DNA of 17,411 nt from JBCCGG01 sp039029395 (GTDB lineage: Bacteria; Pseudomonadota; Alphaproteobacteria; Kiloniellales; JAKSDN01): the NCBI GenBank assembly GCA_039029395.1, contig JBCCGG010000072.1:1-17411 (forward strand), read 5' to 3'. Within the stretch, counting starts at the first letter, position 1. Each line of letters begins with the position of its first letter. Made by a program: the position numbers and the translations under genes. Shown here one piece after another: positions 9,501-17,409 of the stretch. The notes under the pieces were generated by a model, which had not been told where the DNA came from, did not search any database, and saw only the letters and a list, made by a program, of their open reading frames with translations.

Positions 9501-12500
9501 GGCCGTGTTCTCCTCGGTCGCCGATCCCAATGGTGCGGCGGTCGCGACCACGCGGGCGAAGCGGTCGGTTAGGCTGACCCCGGCGATCAGGGGATCCGGG
9601 TCGATAGGGGGTTCGGCGGCGCCGCCGATCGTGATCTGGACGCAACCTGAGGCCTTGATCAGGGCCAGATCGACTTCGCCACAGAACTCGCCGGAGAGTT
9701 GGGCATCGTCTTTCGTGAGGGTAAGCAGCACATTGCCCTCGATCGTGACGCCGACCGGACCGAAGCGAAGCTCTCCGCCGGTGGAGAGCTCGCCCTTGAT
9801 GAACAGCGGCTTGGTTCCGAGGCCAACGATGATCGAGGAGGCGGCCCGCAGGTAAACAGCCTTGCCGCCCCACTCAAAGTCATAGCCCGCGCCGAAACCG
9901 ACCGTGAAGCCGGTGAAGTCGAACTCGTCCTTGCCGCCCAGCTTGGGCAGCTCCTTCTCCTCGATCATCAGATAGGACCAGGCCCGCAGATCCAGAGTGC
10001 CCGGCAGTACCGTGATGGTGACCGACTCCCCGGCCCGGCCTTCGAAGCCGTCGGAGCCGACGCGCACATAGCCGGCCAACCCGCCCTGGAAGGGGAACCA
10101 GGCGGCGATCGGCACCTGCACATCAAGCAGACTGGGGACGCCGTAGGTGCCGCGAATCCCGATGGCAATGCCCTCGTCGCTGATTGCCACGATCCCAAGC
10201 AGTCCGACACTGGTCGCGGATCCCGCATCGGCATCCTCTTGGACTGCCTCGGGCTGACTCATGAAGTGGCCTGCAACGGTGAGCACGACAGAGGGGTCGG
10301 GCAGCTCGATCGCCAGCATGCCGTTGATGTTGAAGGTGAAGCCGCTGTCGGGTTGGGTTCCGACCGTCGCCCCTAGGCCGAGCGCCACCTGGCGCGGCTC
10401 GGGCCGGTACTTGTCGAGCAGGTCGGTTTCGTACCATTGCAGCTCCCGCTGCACCGGGTCGGCAGCAGATGGTAGATCCCGGGTGCCGTTGGATACGAAG
10501 CGTCCCTGCAGTCCGAAAAGCCCGAGGCCGGTGCTGAGCAACGGGATTGCGGTGGCAAAGACGACGGCGACCTCTAGGTGCACCATCGGGTCGTCGTAGC
10601 GGAATGCGGCGTCGATCTGGAGCCCGATCGGCTCGATCGCCAAGCCGAGCCTTGCGGAGACATCAAGGCTATCGTCATCGCCTCGGGTGATCGCAAGGTG
10701 GCCTTCGCCATTGAGTACCCCGGCGATCTCCACCGAAACCGTCAAGCCGCGCAGCTCGAACACCACCGGATCGTCGAGCGTCAGGCGGAGCGTTGCCTCC
10801 TCGAGGGTGATCGGCCCCAGGTCGATGGCAAGTGCGATGTCGACTTCGAACCAGATCGAGCCCGCACCCATGCGCACCGCCGTGATCCCGAGCAAGCGGG
10901 CCAGAGCGTTCGACATTGTCCAAGTGCCCGGCGTGACGATCTCCGCCGCTTCCTCGTAGGCCAAGCCGAGGCTGTCCAGGTCGGTCGGGCTAACGTCGTA
11001 GCCCAGCTCAATTCCAGCGCGGCGGTACCTGATCGCGGTGCCGGCGCCGGTGACGACCCCGGGGATCTCCACATCGAAGCTGGCGGTATAATCGGCATAG
11101 AGCCAGATGCGGTTGGCGGCCTCGACATCACCACCGCCGGCGGCCCGGCCATAGCCGAACTCGAGCCGGTGAACTGTGGTCACGCCGTTGCGTGCCACGT
11201 CGAAAACGGCGCTCGCGACTGCGACCGTGGCGAGTGCCGCAAGCGGCACCATCGAGCCCTCGGCGTCGCCCGCGTCGACCCCTGTCGCCAAGGCCGGCCC
11301 CAGCGCCATCATCAAGGCCAGGTCGCTGGCAATGCCGCTGCCGCCTGGCGCGTCGGCGATCTGGAAGATGCCTTCGTCGGCGCCTGGTGCGTCGAGGGCG
11401 CCGGAGACCACCATCTGGCGCGAACGCGGATCCTTGGAATATCGCAGCACGACCTGCCATACCTTGCTTTCGCCCGGTTCCGTGCCATCGCCGACCTCGC
11501 CCTCGAGCGCCGGTATGGTGAGTGGGCGGCTCTCCCAATCGAGCGCCGCCTCGACCAGCGTTGGCGCGGAGTCCTGGGCGTCGACCCACGAGGGGCTGTC
11601 CCACTTTGCAAGCAAGCGCAGGGCAAAGTCGACCTCGCGCTCGCGCGGCGCCTCGGTGATCCAGGCCCATTGGTCGGCGCCGGGCACCAGTGTGCGGCGG
11701 CGCGCTGCGTCGATGGCATCCTGGTCGCCCAAGGAGGCCTGCCAAGGGTCCGGTACGACGGCGTAAACATCGATACAGCGGGCTTCTTCGCGCTCCGGGA
11801 TTGACCTCGCCTGACCCCATCCGGCTATGAATTCCGCGTAGTCCTGTTTGATTCTGATTTCGCTTGCCGTGCGCTGTGCCAGGCTGCGTTCCGCGAGATC
11901 CGGATCGGACAGGTGAGGCAACACTGTGGGGTCGTCAGGAAGAGTGCCGTTCGCCTGGGATGGGGACTGGTTCTCGCCGCGGGAGTACACGATCGCCGGA
12001 TCGATCGCTCCCTCCCCAAGCAATGGATCGGTGAGCAGGAGCCGGCCCTGTGCCGCTCTGGTTCCGCCCAGGCCGGTGTTGTAGCTGTCATCGCCAATGT
12101 CACAGGTTCGGCCGATGACGACGAACTGGGCCGTCGAATCCACCGCCAGCACCTCGGCGGCCCAAGCGCGCAGCACCCCTCCCGCGCCGGCGTTGGGATC
12201 GACGCCCTCGGCGAAGCCACGCAGACGATCGCCGCCGCCTTGGGTCGGGTCGCCGAGGTCGCCGAATGGCGGGTAGGGATCGCCGGGCCCCCAGGGGTCG
12301 ACGTGGGTGCCCTCGAAGCCGACCTCGTCGCTGGTGAAGTCGACGGGGTGGATCTGGCGGTAGAGCCGCGGCGTGTCGGTGTCGAACGCCATGAGAACCC
12401 GCATAGCCGAGAGGACGTGAGTGCGGTCATCGCCTTCCTCCGCCAGCGCCAGCTCGGCCAGCGTGCCATCGGGAACCGCCAGAGGGTGCAGGGCCGTGGG

Positions 12501-14189
12501 CTCGTCGCTTGGCGTGTTCTTTCCGTCCTGATGGAAGGCCCTCAGGTGATAGGATCCGACGACGGCGGTCGGGACCGCCGGCTCGTCCACTTCCTCCACC
12601 AGCAGGCGGGGCCCACGGCGCTCCTCCTCCGGGGCGGAGCCCTCGATGTGGGCGCAGCCAATGACCAGGCGCTCGGCGTCGTCGATCACCTCGATCTCGA
12701 GTCGACGTTTGCGTGATCGGTGGTCGGTCAGCGTGAGGACATGGCGCCCGCTCGCCCAGGTAATCTGTGGCGCAAAGCCGCCACCGAGTCCGGTCAAAGT
12801 TGAGCCCTTGTGCCGAAGCTCCCAGGCGATGCGATCGATATCGGGCGGATCAGGCAAGGGCTCGATGGCATCGAAGCGGATAGCGGCCAGATGGTCGGCC
12901 GTGCCCGAGATGTGGGTCACGTTGATCCAGGTGAATGGTTCGGCGGTCAGGGCGATCTTGGGTGGGAAGTCATCGGCGTCCTGGTCGATCTTGAAGGCGA
13001 AGGTGATCTGAGGTCCGTCGGCGGTGTCCTCGCCGCCTTCAAGGGTATAGATGTCGCGATAGCCCAGCGTGTGCTGGGGGTCGCCCGGCCGCACGACCAA
13101 CCAGCCGGTGTCGTTCGCCGTGCGCCATGTTGACGTGCCTGGAAGCCGCCATCTGGCCTCGGCCTCCGGTGGAAAGAGCCGGGCCAGAACCCGCACCGGA
13201 TCGCCGGCCGAGGTCGACGTTACCGTCACCTCCCGGTTCAGGCCGGGACCGGCCGGCGTTGCGAGGTCGGCAATTTGCCCATCCACATCCTGGTAGAAGC
13301 GGAGCGTGGTCTTGTGGGCGTCGCCGTCCTCCAGGTCGATCAGCGAGGTTTCGCCGAGCTGCAAGAAGGCTTCGAGCTGCACGCCGTTGTCGGGGGCGAA
13401 CCCGATCAAGAGGTCGCGCACGCCCGCGGTAATGTCGCCCAGGAACGGCAGGTCTCGCGGAAAATAGAGCGTGGCATCGGAGACTGAGATGCCCCGCCAG
13501 CTCGCGTCGTGGCCCCGGGCGACGATTTCGGGCGGCGTGATGGCGGTGGTCGCATCCCAGATGACCTCACCGACGGTCATGCCGAACCCACTTGGCCCGA
13601 ACAAGAGGTGGCGCGGCTCGAGGCCGGCGCGCAGCACCTGTCCCGATTGGGCGTCGGGCTCGAAGGGGTCGGGCATGGCGGCCAAAGAGGCGGTCACCGA
13701 TCCGCCGGCATTGGTGATCAGCACGACGCCGCTGATCCAGAGATGCACGAGCTTACGGTTCGGGTCGGCGACCAGCGGACCGACCCACCCTTCGGTCGCC
13801 TCCGCGCGCCGTGCCGCGGTGCCGGGCATGGGCACCAACACCCGGTCAACGAACAAGCTGAGCTGCCAGACCGTTGGGGCCGGCTCGAGGTTTTGGCCCG
13901 CGCCCGGGGCGACGCGTGTCGATGCGTAGGAAAATCGGATGCCCCGGGTGACTCCCGGGATCTCGGCCGAGAAGCCCTCGCCGATCGGGATGCTGAGGAC
14001 GTCGGCCAGAGACCGGGCCGTGCCTTCGACAATGTCGTAGTTCGCCGAGGCCCGGTTCGATTGCTCGACGACCGAGAGCTTTTCGATGAGCTTGACGATG
14101 CCGTCGGGAATCAGGTCGTGCGTGCTTTGCGGCACGGCGGTGACCAGATCGAGAAGGGTGATTCCCCGGGGCAGCGTCGTATCAGCCAT
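6591..14189 (-). CDS. Giant 2532-residue protein with OmpA-like module and DUF6603-like beta-rich core
   Basis: The ATG at 14189 shares its A with the TGA of the preceding gene (TGATG). No good Shine-Dalgarno precedes it, so translation is probably coupled. The N-terminus (MADTTLPRGITLLDLV) is not a signal peptide. Visible parts in order are: beta-rich N-terminal region (1-450); Ig-like segment near 465-505 (SGRHVLTLTDHRSRKRR); OmpA-like module about 595-812; a long beta-rich region about 1000-1525 with many alternating hydrophobic and glycine-rich strands (RLTLDDPVVFELRG, FTGFTVGFGAGYDFEWGG), which resembles DUF6603-type giant proteins from memory; a jelly-roll or carbohydrate-binding-like segment about 1828-1970 (IERIELYANFSPGG then LDTLCLQI); a short charged helix about 2059-2085; and a beta-rich C-terminus. 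The OmpA-like motif is at 693-712: GRTCDIGDDSYN with L and RA at canonical spacing. The OmpA call is probable, the DUF6603 call tentative. I infer a large structural, surface or envelope component. No enzyme motif is seen. Confidence 0.88.
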   Translation of the reverse strand: MADTTLPRGITLLDLVTAVPQSTHDLIPDGIVKLIEKLSVVEQSNRASANYDIVEGTARSLADVLSIPIGEGFSAEIPGVTRGIRFSYASTRVAPGAGQNLEPAPTVWQLSLFVDRVLVPMPGTAARRAEATEGWVGPLVADPNRKLVHLWISGVVLITNAGGSVTASLAAMPDPFEPDAQSGQVLRAGLEPRHLLFGPSGFGMTVGEVIWDATTAITPPEIVARGHDASWRGISVSDATLYFPRDLPFLGDITAGVRDLLIGFAPDNGVQLEAFLQLGETSLIDLEDGDAHKTTLRFYQDVDGQIADLATPAGPGLNREVTVTSTSAGDPVRVLARLFPPEAEARWRLPGTSTWRTANDTGWLVVRPGDPQHTLGYRDIYTLEGGEDTADGPQITFAFKIDQDADDFPPKIALTAEPFTWINVTHISGTADHLAAIRFDAIEPLPDPPDIDRIAWELRHKGSTLTGLGGGFAPQITWASGRHVLTLTDHRSRKRRLEIEVIDDAERLVIGCAHIEGSAPEEERRGPRLLVEEVDEPAVPTAVVGSYHLRAFHQDGKNTPSDEPTALHPLAVPDGTLAELALAEEGDDRTHVLSAMRVLMAFDTDTPRLYRQIHPVDFTSDEVGFEGTHVDPWGPGDPYPPFGDLGDPTQGGGDRLRGFAEGVDPNAGAGGVLRAWAAEVLAVDSTAQFVVIGRTCDIGDDSYNTGLGGTRAAQGRLLLTDPLLGEGAIDPAIVYSRGENQSPSQANGTLPDDPTVLPHLSDPDLAERSLAQRTASEIRIKQDYAEFIAGWGQARSIPEREEARCIDVYAVVPDPWQASLGDQDAIDAARRRTLVPGADQWAWITEAPREREVDFALRLLAKWDSPSWVDAQDSAPTLVEAALDWESRPLTIPALEGEVGDGTEPGESKVWQVVLRYSKDPRSRQMVVSGALDAPGADEGIFQIADAPGGSGIASDLALMMALGPALATGVDAGDAEGSMVPLAALATVAVASAVFDVARNGVTTVHRLEFGYGRAAGGGDVEAANRIWLYADYTASFDVEIPGVVTGAGTAIRYRRAGIELGYDVSPTDLDSLGLAYEEAAEIVTPGTWTMSNALARLLGITAVRMGAGSIWFEVDIALAIDLGPITLEEATLRLTLDDPVVFELRGLTVSVEIAGVLNGEGHLAITRGDDDSLDVSARLGLAIEPIGLQIDAAFRYDDPMVHLEVAVVFATAIPLLSTGLGLFGLQGRFVSNGTRDLPSAADPVQRELQWYETDLLDKYRPEPRQVALGLGATVGTQPDSGFTFNINGMLAIELPDPSVVLTVAGHFMSQPEAVQEDADAGSATSVGLLGIVAISDEGIAIGIRGTYGVPSLLDVQVPIAAWFPFQGGLAGYVRVGSDGFEGRAGESVTITVLPGTLDLRAWSYLMIEEKELPKLGGKDEFDFTGFTVGFGAGYDFEWGGKAVYLRAASSIIVGLGTKPLFIKGELSTGGELRFGPVGVTIEGNVLLTLTKDDAQLSGEFCGEVDLALIKASGCVQITIGGAAEPPIDPDPLIAGVSLTDRFARVVATAAPLGSATEENTAWVDCRPTLHFSHGVVDALEAGSVQPTPSHGWGAEWSGSARTKFLYRLRAVELLDDTGAVVEGSADWPSTWWMPAFRPAVPAEGDAPASEHEGWDLALMSWDPAPWARSLIDGGADSEGDPATKIDRLCEPVPETVPHCVRGADGVRLAPDRVKFTAAPTGELPWRSGGSLEGLETMGPSLESTTTWAHLIGYRYEPGQVTDLPAPWRDGESGVEVNSLWALPRFSHDELEPITVGFDGTYSADVEDPDLVIALSLPTLPDGSEFEVCFTFDDLGDGPQVPDPIDYGLIQITGQTSLGDLMGEDSLELHFTDQLFIDIGMTFGALTYDSATRVEARVQYFGSEPIAMRAYDGDGTLLAEADPPDDILPDVPYTLVITEPGIERIELYANFSPGGQILMLDTLCLQIVVDVDNDALVQNIVDLFDEHAELLAPAAHGLRQVGERPWQPVLEDIVWSEQRVAAILRYRPDVGDRGPWNGVRLDPVATLDVGIVSSCFTTSEAVEAAEAADDAREDLLDEWNATWNAGEDERVVLLDADRRWQVRARYDIATWSQAGTAGPPSASSLDWDNPPSSVTVAYNTSQTFEFFTAAQGTLEESDLLRFDRQGTFDTRALARYIVGFDPEQTRPLHFLDDKLLVHFEVEWIETLLEKYDYELSLDVVRTDPAPGTSSGFGDRLVASTVTWTSSTSTLQSTTADARTAVAALLAPCVDGPQPQGATACIDADLAPLAEYDLLVRAMPINRPFDAGEVIARTHFATSAYRDPDALIAALGFSPTSAPANPVYPFEEIVASPVPGDIVLGDDVALDQALEVLGLDPLPLSAEPSALLLWIDDGGWKIAGLLLDSTEALARPARLEDILDNSPPGPPTIETSAVIPGRRLVAVTNPAFDAPVDYIDAPQRLNVIGAEIGSVSLALRRSNASATRVLLAPNAPFSLSGTDDSVIKIEWSDRGRSRFGHRSVATVPRLVSQEWL
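6600..6604 (-). promoter_or_regulatory. Ribosome binding site deciding the start of the 931-residue gene
   Basis: The minus strand reads AGGAG five bases before the ATG at 6594, inside the last codons of the 2532-residue gene. With the ATGA overlap it supports re-initiation or coupled translation and argues against the upstream GTG at 6672. Confidence 0.75.
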
Positions 14190-15103
14190 CAGCGCGCACC
14201 CGGGCCTGTGCGGATCTCATAATGACCGTCGACCGCGCCGACCTCGACCCCCTTAGAGTCAAGCAATGGGCGATCGAAGGCGAAGCGCTCGCTTTCCGGC
14301 CCCCCGGGCACGAGTCGCGCGGTCAACGCGGAGGCGACGATCGCGTAGGGACTGACCGCCACGGGTGCCGGCCGATCGCCTCGAGGCGACCGCCGTGGCT
14401 CGACGCCGCGATCCTTGGCGCGTGGTCCGATGCGTCCCCCCTGCGGTAGGGCGACCGTCACGGGGTCAAGTGTCGTGCGCGAAGCGGTGGTGAGAGCGGC
14501 AACGACTTGCCGGCGACGCACATGATCGTCGGATGCGACGTCACGGATGACCCGGTGTACCGGTCCCTCGACCAGACGGTCCAGCGCCGAGCCCGGTCCG
14601 GGAGCCCGGGATTTCGAACGAACACCAATGGGCAGCGATTCGAACTCTGTTTCGGGCCCTTTTGCCAGTGTGGACAAGTCGGCGTTCAGGACCAGCTCCA
14701 GGCGATCGCCGAAGTCGACGAGCGCCTGGCGGACCGGGGGCGTTAACAGCGCGCCCTTACCAGTGGGCGGTGGATCGGAAGCCCGAACCAGGAGCGCCGC
14801 GGCCCCGACGCACCAGCCGCCGAGCTCCGACAGGATATCGCCGCCGAAACGCTCGGGCGTTGCGATCTCGACCTTCCCCGCACCCGGCTCTCTGGGCAGC
14901 AGGTGATTGGGACGCTCGCCCGACGGATCGCTTGTCAAGGGCGCGGAAGACCGCCGCACGGTTGGGGTCGCGGATGAAAGTGCCAAAGTTCGGAAGCCAA
15001 ACAAGGGCAGGGGAACAGCAAAGAGCATAAGCCAAAGCGCCAGTGGGCCCTTCGCCGGGCGGCTCGCAAGTCGGCCGCGTGTGGTGGCTAGCCGTGCCTT
15101 CAT
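14189..15103 (-). CDS. 304-residue protein with N-terminal membrane anchor, first gene of the block
   Basis: I start at the ATG at 15103, preceded closely by AAGGG. A TTG at 15115, with GGCGGA just upstream, would add four residues and cannot be excluded. The N-terminus is basic (K2, R4, R9, R11, R15, K18), then residues 20-37 (PLALWLMLFAVPLPLFGF) form one hydrophobic segment. This fits a single-pass anchor with the N-terminus inside, or less likely an uncleaved signal sequence. The rest is Arg/Pro-rich and soluble, with a mixed alpha/beta look, and matches no family I know. The stop TGA (14189-14191) overlaps the ATG of the 2532-residue gene by one base. As the only membrane-anchored product and the first gene, it is a candidate tether or assembly factor for the large proteins; that role is inference. 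Confidence 0.75.
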   Translation of the reverse strand: MKARLATTRGRLASRPAKGPLALWLMLFAVPLPLFGFRTLALSSATPTVRRSSAPLTSDPSGERPNHLLPREPGAGKVEIATPERFGGDILSELGGWCVGAAALLVRASDPPPTGKGALLTPPVRQALVDFGDRLELVLNADLSTLAKGPETEFESLPIGVRSKSRAPGPGSALDRLVEGPVHRVIRDVASDDHVRRRQVVAALTTASRTTLDPVTVALPQGGRIGPRAKDRGVEPRRSPRGDRPAPVAVSPYAIVASALTARLVPGGPESERFAFDRPLLDSKGVEVGAVDGHYEIRTGPGAR

Positions 15104-16001
15104 TGCCCTTGCCAACTATCCGCCGGGCATAAGGAAAAATGTCGTGCGAACCGGCCCGGCCCGACGTTGCAAAGCTCCAAACTCAAAGCTCTCGTGTCGC
15201 CCGAGCTACGTTGGTCGCTCAAAGGATCACGGTATCGACGGGAAAGCCGATCAACTCGAAACTTGAGAAATGACGACCGCCAGTCTGTTGGTCGATTGTG
15301 GCCGAGATGTGGCGTGATGACCGAACAGGACGATCGAACCCCTTCGGCTCGGCATTGTGGATCAAATTTCCTGCCTTGACTGATCATGGCTTCATTCTCG
15401 CGTCAGCTACCACACCTTTCAGTCGACCGTTAAGCGATCCCGGCGTGCCCGAAAAATCTGGCGCCTGTGTGAGTCCAGATGACTCATTGGCTAAACTCAC
15501 ATTCTTTGCGCCAAGTCGTTGGTTAGATTATCCGAAAGACCGGCCGAAAATCGTTTGACGCCCCGGCGGACATCCCGCGGCGACGGATTTTGCTTGCGGT
15601 TGTTCCAAGTGCCGGTGAAAGGCAGCTTCAGAAGACCGCGAAGGGATGAAGCTTGGTCGAACGGAACTGAAAACAGTCCCCGAATTAGGAGATAGAAGCT
15701 GCTTTGCTGCTTCTCACGCCGTGAAGGGCGAGCCTCCCGCCGCGGCGCCTTCGCCGTCGTCTCGGATAGTATTTCGGGAACAACCGCCGCCCACCCGAGA
15801 GGACTCCACGCGCCAAGAGACGGCGGTTCCAGGGAGCCTTTCGATCGAGTTCTTGGATCATGATGTATCGACATTGCTTGAATCTCCAAGCTGCTTGGCA
15901 ATCGATGAAGTAGGAAAATCAATGAAAACGTTTGAGGTTGCGCCTAGTGCGTTCGAGCAGCGCAGGTGAGGTGAGCTTAGCGTCGACACAGTGAATCATC
16001 G
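15104..16001. other. About 0.9 kb intergenic region upstream of the operon
   Basis: I find no gene here that I can support. It separates the minus-strand operon from the plus-strand regulator remnant, so the operon's promoter should lie in its left part. I could not pick a -35/-10 pair with sensible spacing. A 141-codon minus-strand ORF at 15497-15922 has a composition that does not look like protein. A 6-bp stem with a 9-base loop (AGAAGC...GCTTCT) is at 15694-15714. The region is visibly less GC-rich than the operon and may be old decayed sequence. Confidence 0.5.
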
Positions 16002-16595
16002 GTGGTTCCAACCGTGAAACTATCGTTAAATCGGAATCTCCCCGGCATGGCGTACCGACATTTGATAGCCTTACGCGCGCGACAAGCTTGCGACGTTGCT
16101 GTAGGGCGACAGCGGCGACAAACAGGCGCGCGATGGCTTGAAGCAAGCGCTTATGCGCCGGTGCAGCGGGCTGGGTGCGTCTAAGCCCTATGCCACTGAT
16201 CACACCGCCAGTCGGTGACGCTTGATCGCGGTGCCGCGACGGTTGACGTTGGCAGATTCGAGCAGCTTCTGAGCGATGAGTCTATTGAGTCCAGCCGGCG
16301 CACCGTCGAGCATTATCGCGGCGACCTGCTCAATGGGATCCGGGTGCATGATTCGGCGTTCGAGGACTGGCTGCTGGTTGAGTGACAGCGGCTGCGCGAC
16401 CTGGAGGACGACGTGTCCGTAAGAGTGATGGCACAGGCGCCGGGCCGGGACGACAATCTTATGGCCGCCGCGCGGCTTTGCTTGGAGCGTGTCGAAGTGG
16501 AGATCGAGACACACCCGGACACCGCGGGCACTCTTGCCTTCGGCAGCGCCGTTCTAGGCTGTAAACTCAAGAACTTGGTTCCCAAATCGGCTTAG
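16002..16595 (+). pseudogene. Decayed SARP/BTAD-domain regulator remnant
   Basis: Fragments of one protein appear in different plus-strand frames. A possible GTG start at 16002 reads VVPTVKLSL, like the opening beta strand of SARP-type regulators. From 16069 a second frame reads PYARDKLATLL, stop, GDSGDKQARDGLKQALMR; this is the familiar RDKLA.LLWGD....R..L.QAL pattern, with the Trp codon now TAG (16102-16104). From about 16206 a third frame reads VTLDRGAATVDVGRFEQLL and then RRTVEHYRGDLLNGI, with SAFEDWLLVE, stop, QRLRDLE. That is the core of a bacterial transcriptional activator domain (BTAD), and the stop (TGA, 16383-16385) stands where Arg is usual. The rest (LCLERVEVEIETHPDTAG) could be a TPR piece. 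Such domains occur in SARP regulators and in BTAD/TPR regulators related to adenylate cyclases. The gene has at least two frame changes and two stops, and it ends against the insertion sequence. It is non-functional. Confidence 0.7.
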
Positions 16596-17406
16596 GTGTG
16601 ATTCACCTCTCTCCTAGATTTGGAGGGGGACCCATGAGCCGCCGTCGCTATGAGCTGACCGATTTTGAGTGGTTGATTATCCGGCCATTGCTGCCGAACA
16701 AGCCGCGCGGCGTGCCGCGGGTCGATGACCGCCGGGTTCTGAACGGCATTCTTTGGCGCTTTCGCACGGGCTCGCCGTGGGCGGACATCCCCGAGCGCTA
16801 TGGGCCGCACACGACCTGCTACAACCGCTTCGTGCGCTGGCGCAAGGCGGGGGTTTGGGACCATCTTCTTGAAGAGGTCACCAAGGCCTACGACGGCGAC
16901 ATCGTGATGATCGACAGCTCTTGTGTCCGGGTCCATCAGCATGGCGCCACGGCAAAAAGGGGGATCAAGACGATGACTGCATGGGACGTTCGCGCGGCGG
17001 CCTGACCACCAAGATCCACGCCCTTGTCGACGACGAGGGGCGGCCGGTTGGGCTTGAGCTGAGCGCCGGTCAGGCCCATGACAGCACGGAAGCCGAAGAG
17101 CTTCTCGAGCCCCTTGGCGAAGGTGCCATCTTGCTGGCCGACAAGGCCTATGACAGCAATGCCATCCGCGATTTCGCCGCCAAACGCGGGGCCTGGGCCA
17201 ACATTCCCGCCAAGAGCAACCGCAAGGACGATTTCCTCTTCAGCAAGTGGCTCTATCGCCAGCGTAATCTCGTCGAGCGCTTCTTCAACAAGCTCAAGCG
17301 GTTCAGAGGCATTGCGACACGCTATGACAAGAACCAGCTCAACTTCCTCGCCGCCATCAAGCTTGCATCAGTCCGCATCTGGCTGCGATCTTATGAGTCT
17401 ACGGCC
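16595..17406 (+). mobile_element. IS5-family (IS427-like) insertion sequence
   Basis: The element carries a two-frame IS5-type transposase. The proposed ends are GG at 16595 and CC at 17406, giving about 812 bp, flanked on both sides by TA (16593-16594 and 17407-17408), consistent with the TA duplication of this group. The inverted repeats are imperfect: the right end TGAGTCTACGGCC matches the complement of the left end (TGAATCACACC) only with gaps, so the exact boundaries are uncertain. The left end contains a small hairpin AGGTG-TGATT-CACCT (16594-16608) ahead of the transposase. The element lies directly against the decayed regulator. The right flank is cut off by the end of the window. 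Confidence 0.75.
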
Positions 17407-17409
17407 TAG
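16634..17409 (+). CDS. IS5-family DDE transposase, two frames joined by probable -1 frameshift
   Basis: The first frame begins at ATG 16634 after GGAGGGGG (MSRRRYELTDFEWLIIRPLL) and on its own stops at 17005. The second frame continues as GRSRGGLTTKIHALVDDEG to TAG at 17407-17409. Joined in the -1 direction at 16954-16963 they give about 258 residues, the usual length of this group. The DDE triad is present: first Asp in VMIDSSCVRVHQHG (frame 1), second Asp in ILLADKAYDS, and Glu in RNLVERFFNKLKRFRG with the usual R..VE......K signature (frame 2). The enzyme would cut and join the element's ends. Nothing apart from the frame change looks broken, so the element may be active. A plain inactivating frameshift is the alternative, but the position and the slippery run favour programming. 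Confidence 0.9.
16954..16963 (+). promoter_or_regulatory. Probable programmed -1 frameshift site (five A then five G)
   Basis: The zero-frame codons are GCA AAA AGG GGG. Slipping back one base gives GGC AAA AAG GGG, which opens the second transposase frame. Runs of A followed by G are common frameshift sites in IS elements. The split falls between the first and second catalytic aspartates, so only the fused product could be a full DDE enzyme. Confidence 0.65.

Noticed and set aside
10578..11804. 408-codon plus-strand ORF
   Set aside because: Antisense to the giant gene, with Arg/Asp/Gly-rich shadow composition and no visible start signals.
431..15103. Contractile injection system or type VI cluster
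   Set aside because: The giant proteins first suggested it, but no tube, sheath, baseplate, spike or ATPase gene is present in the window.
15694..15714. AGAAGC...GCTTCT hairpin as a terminator
   Set aside because: A 6-bp stem with a 9-base loop and no T-run on either side is too weak.
15497..15922. 141-codon minus-strand ORF in the intergenic region
   Set aside because: No SD, no recognisable pattern, and Arg/Ser/Pro-rich random-looking sequence.
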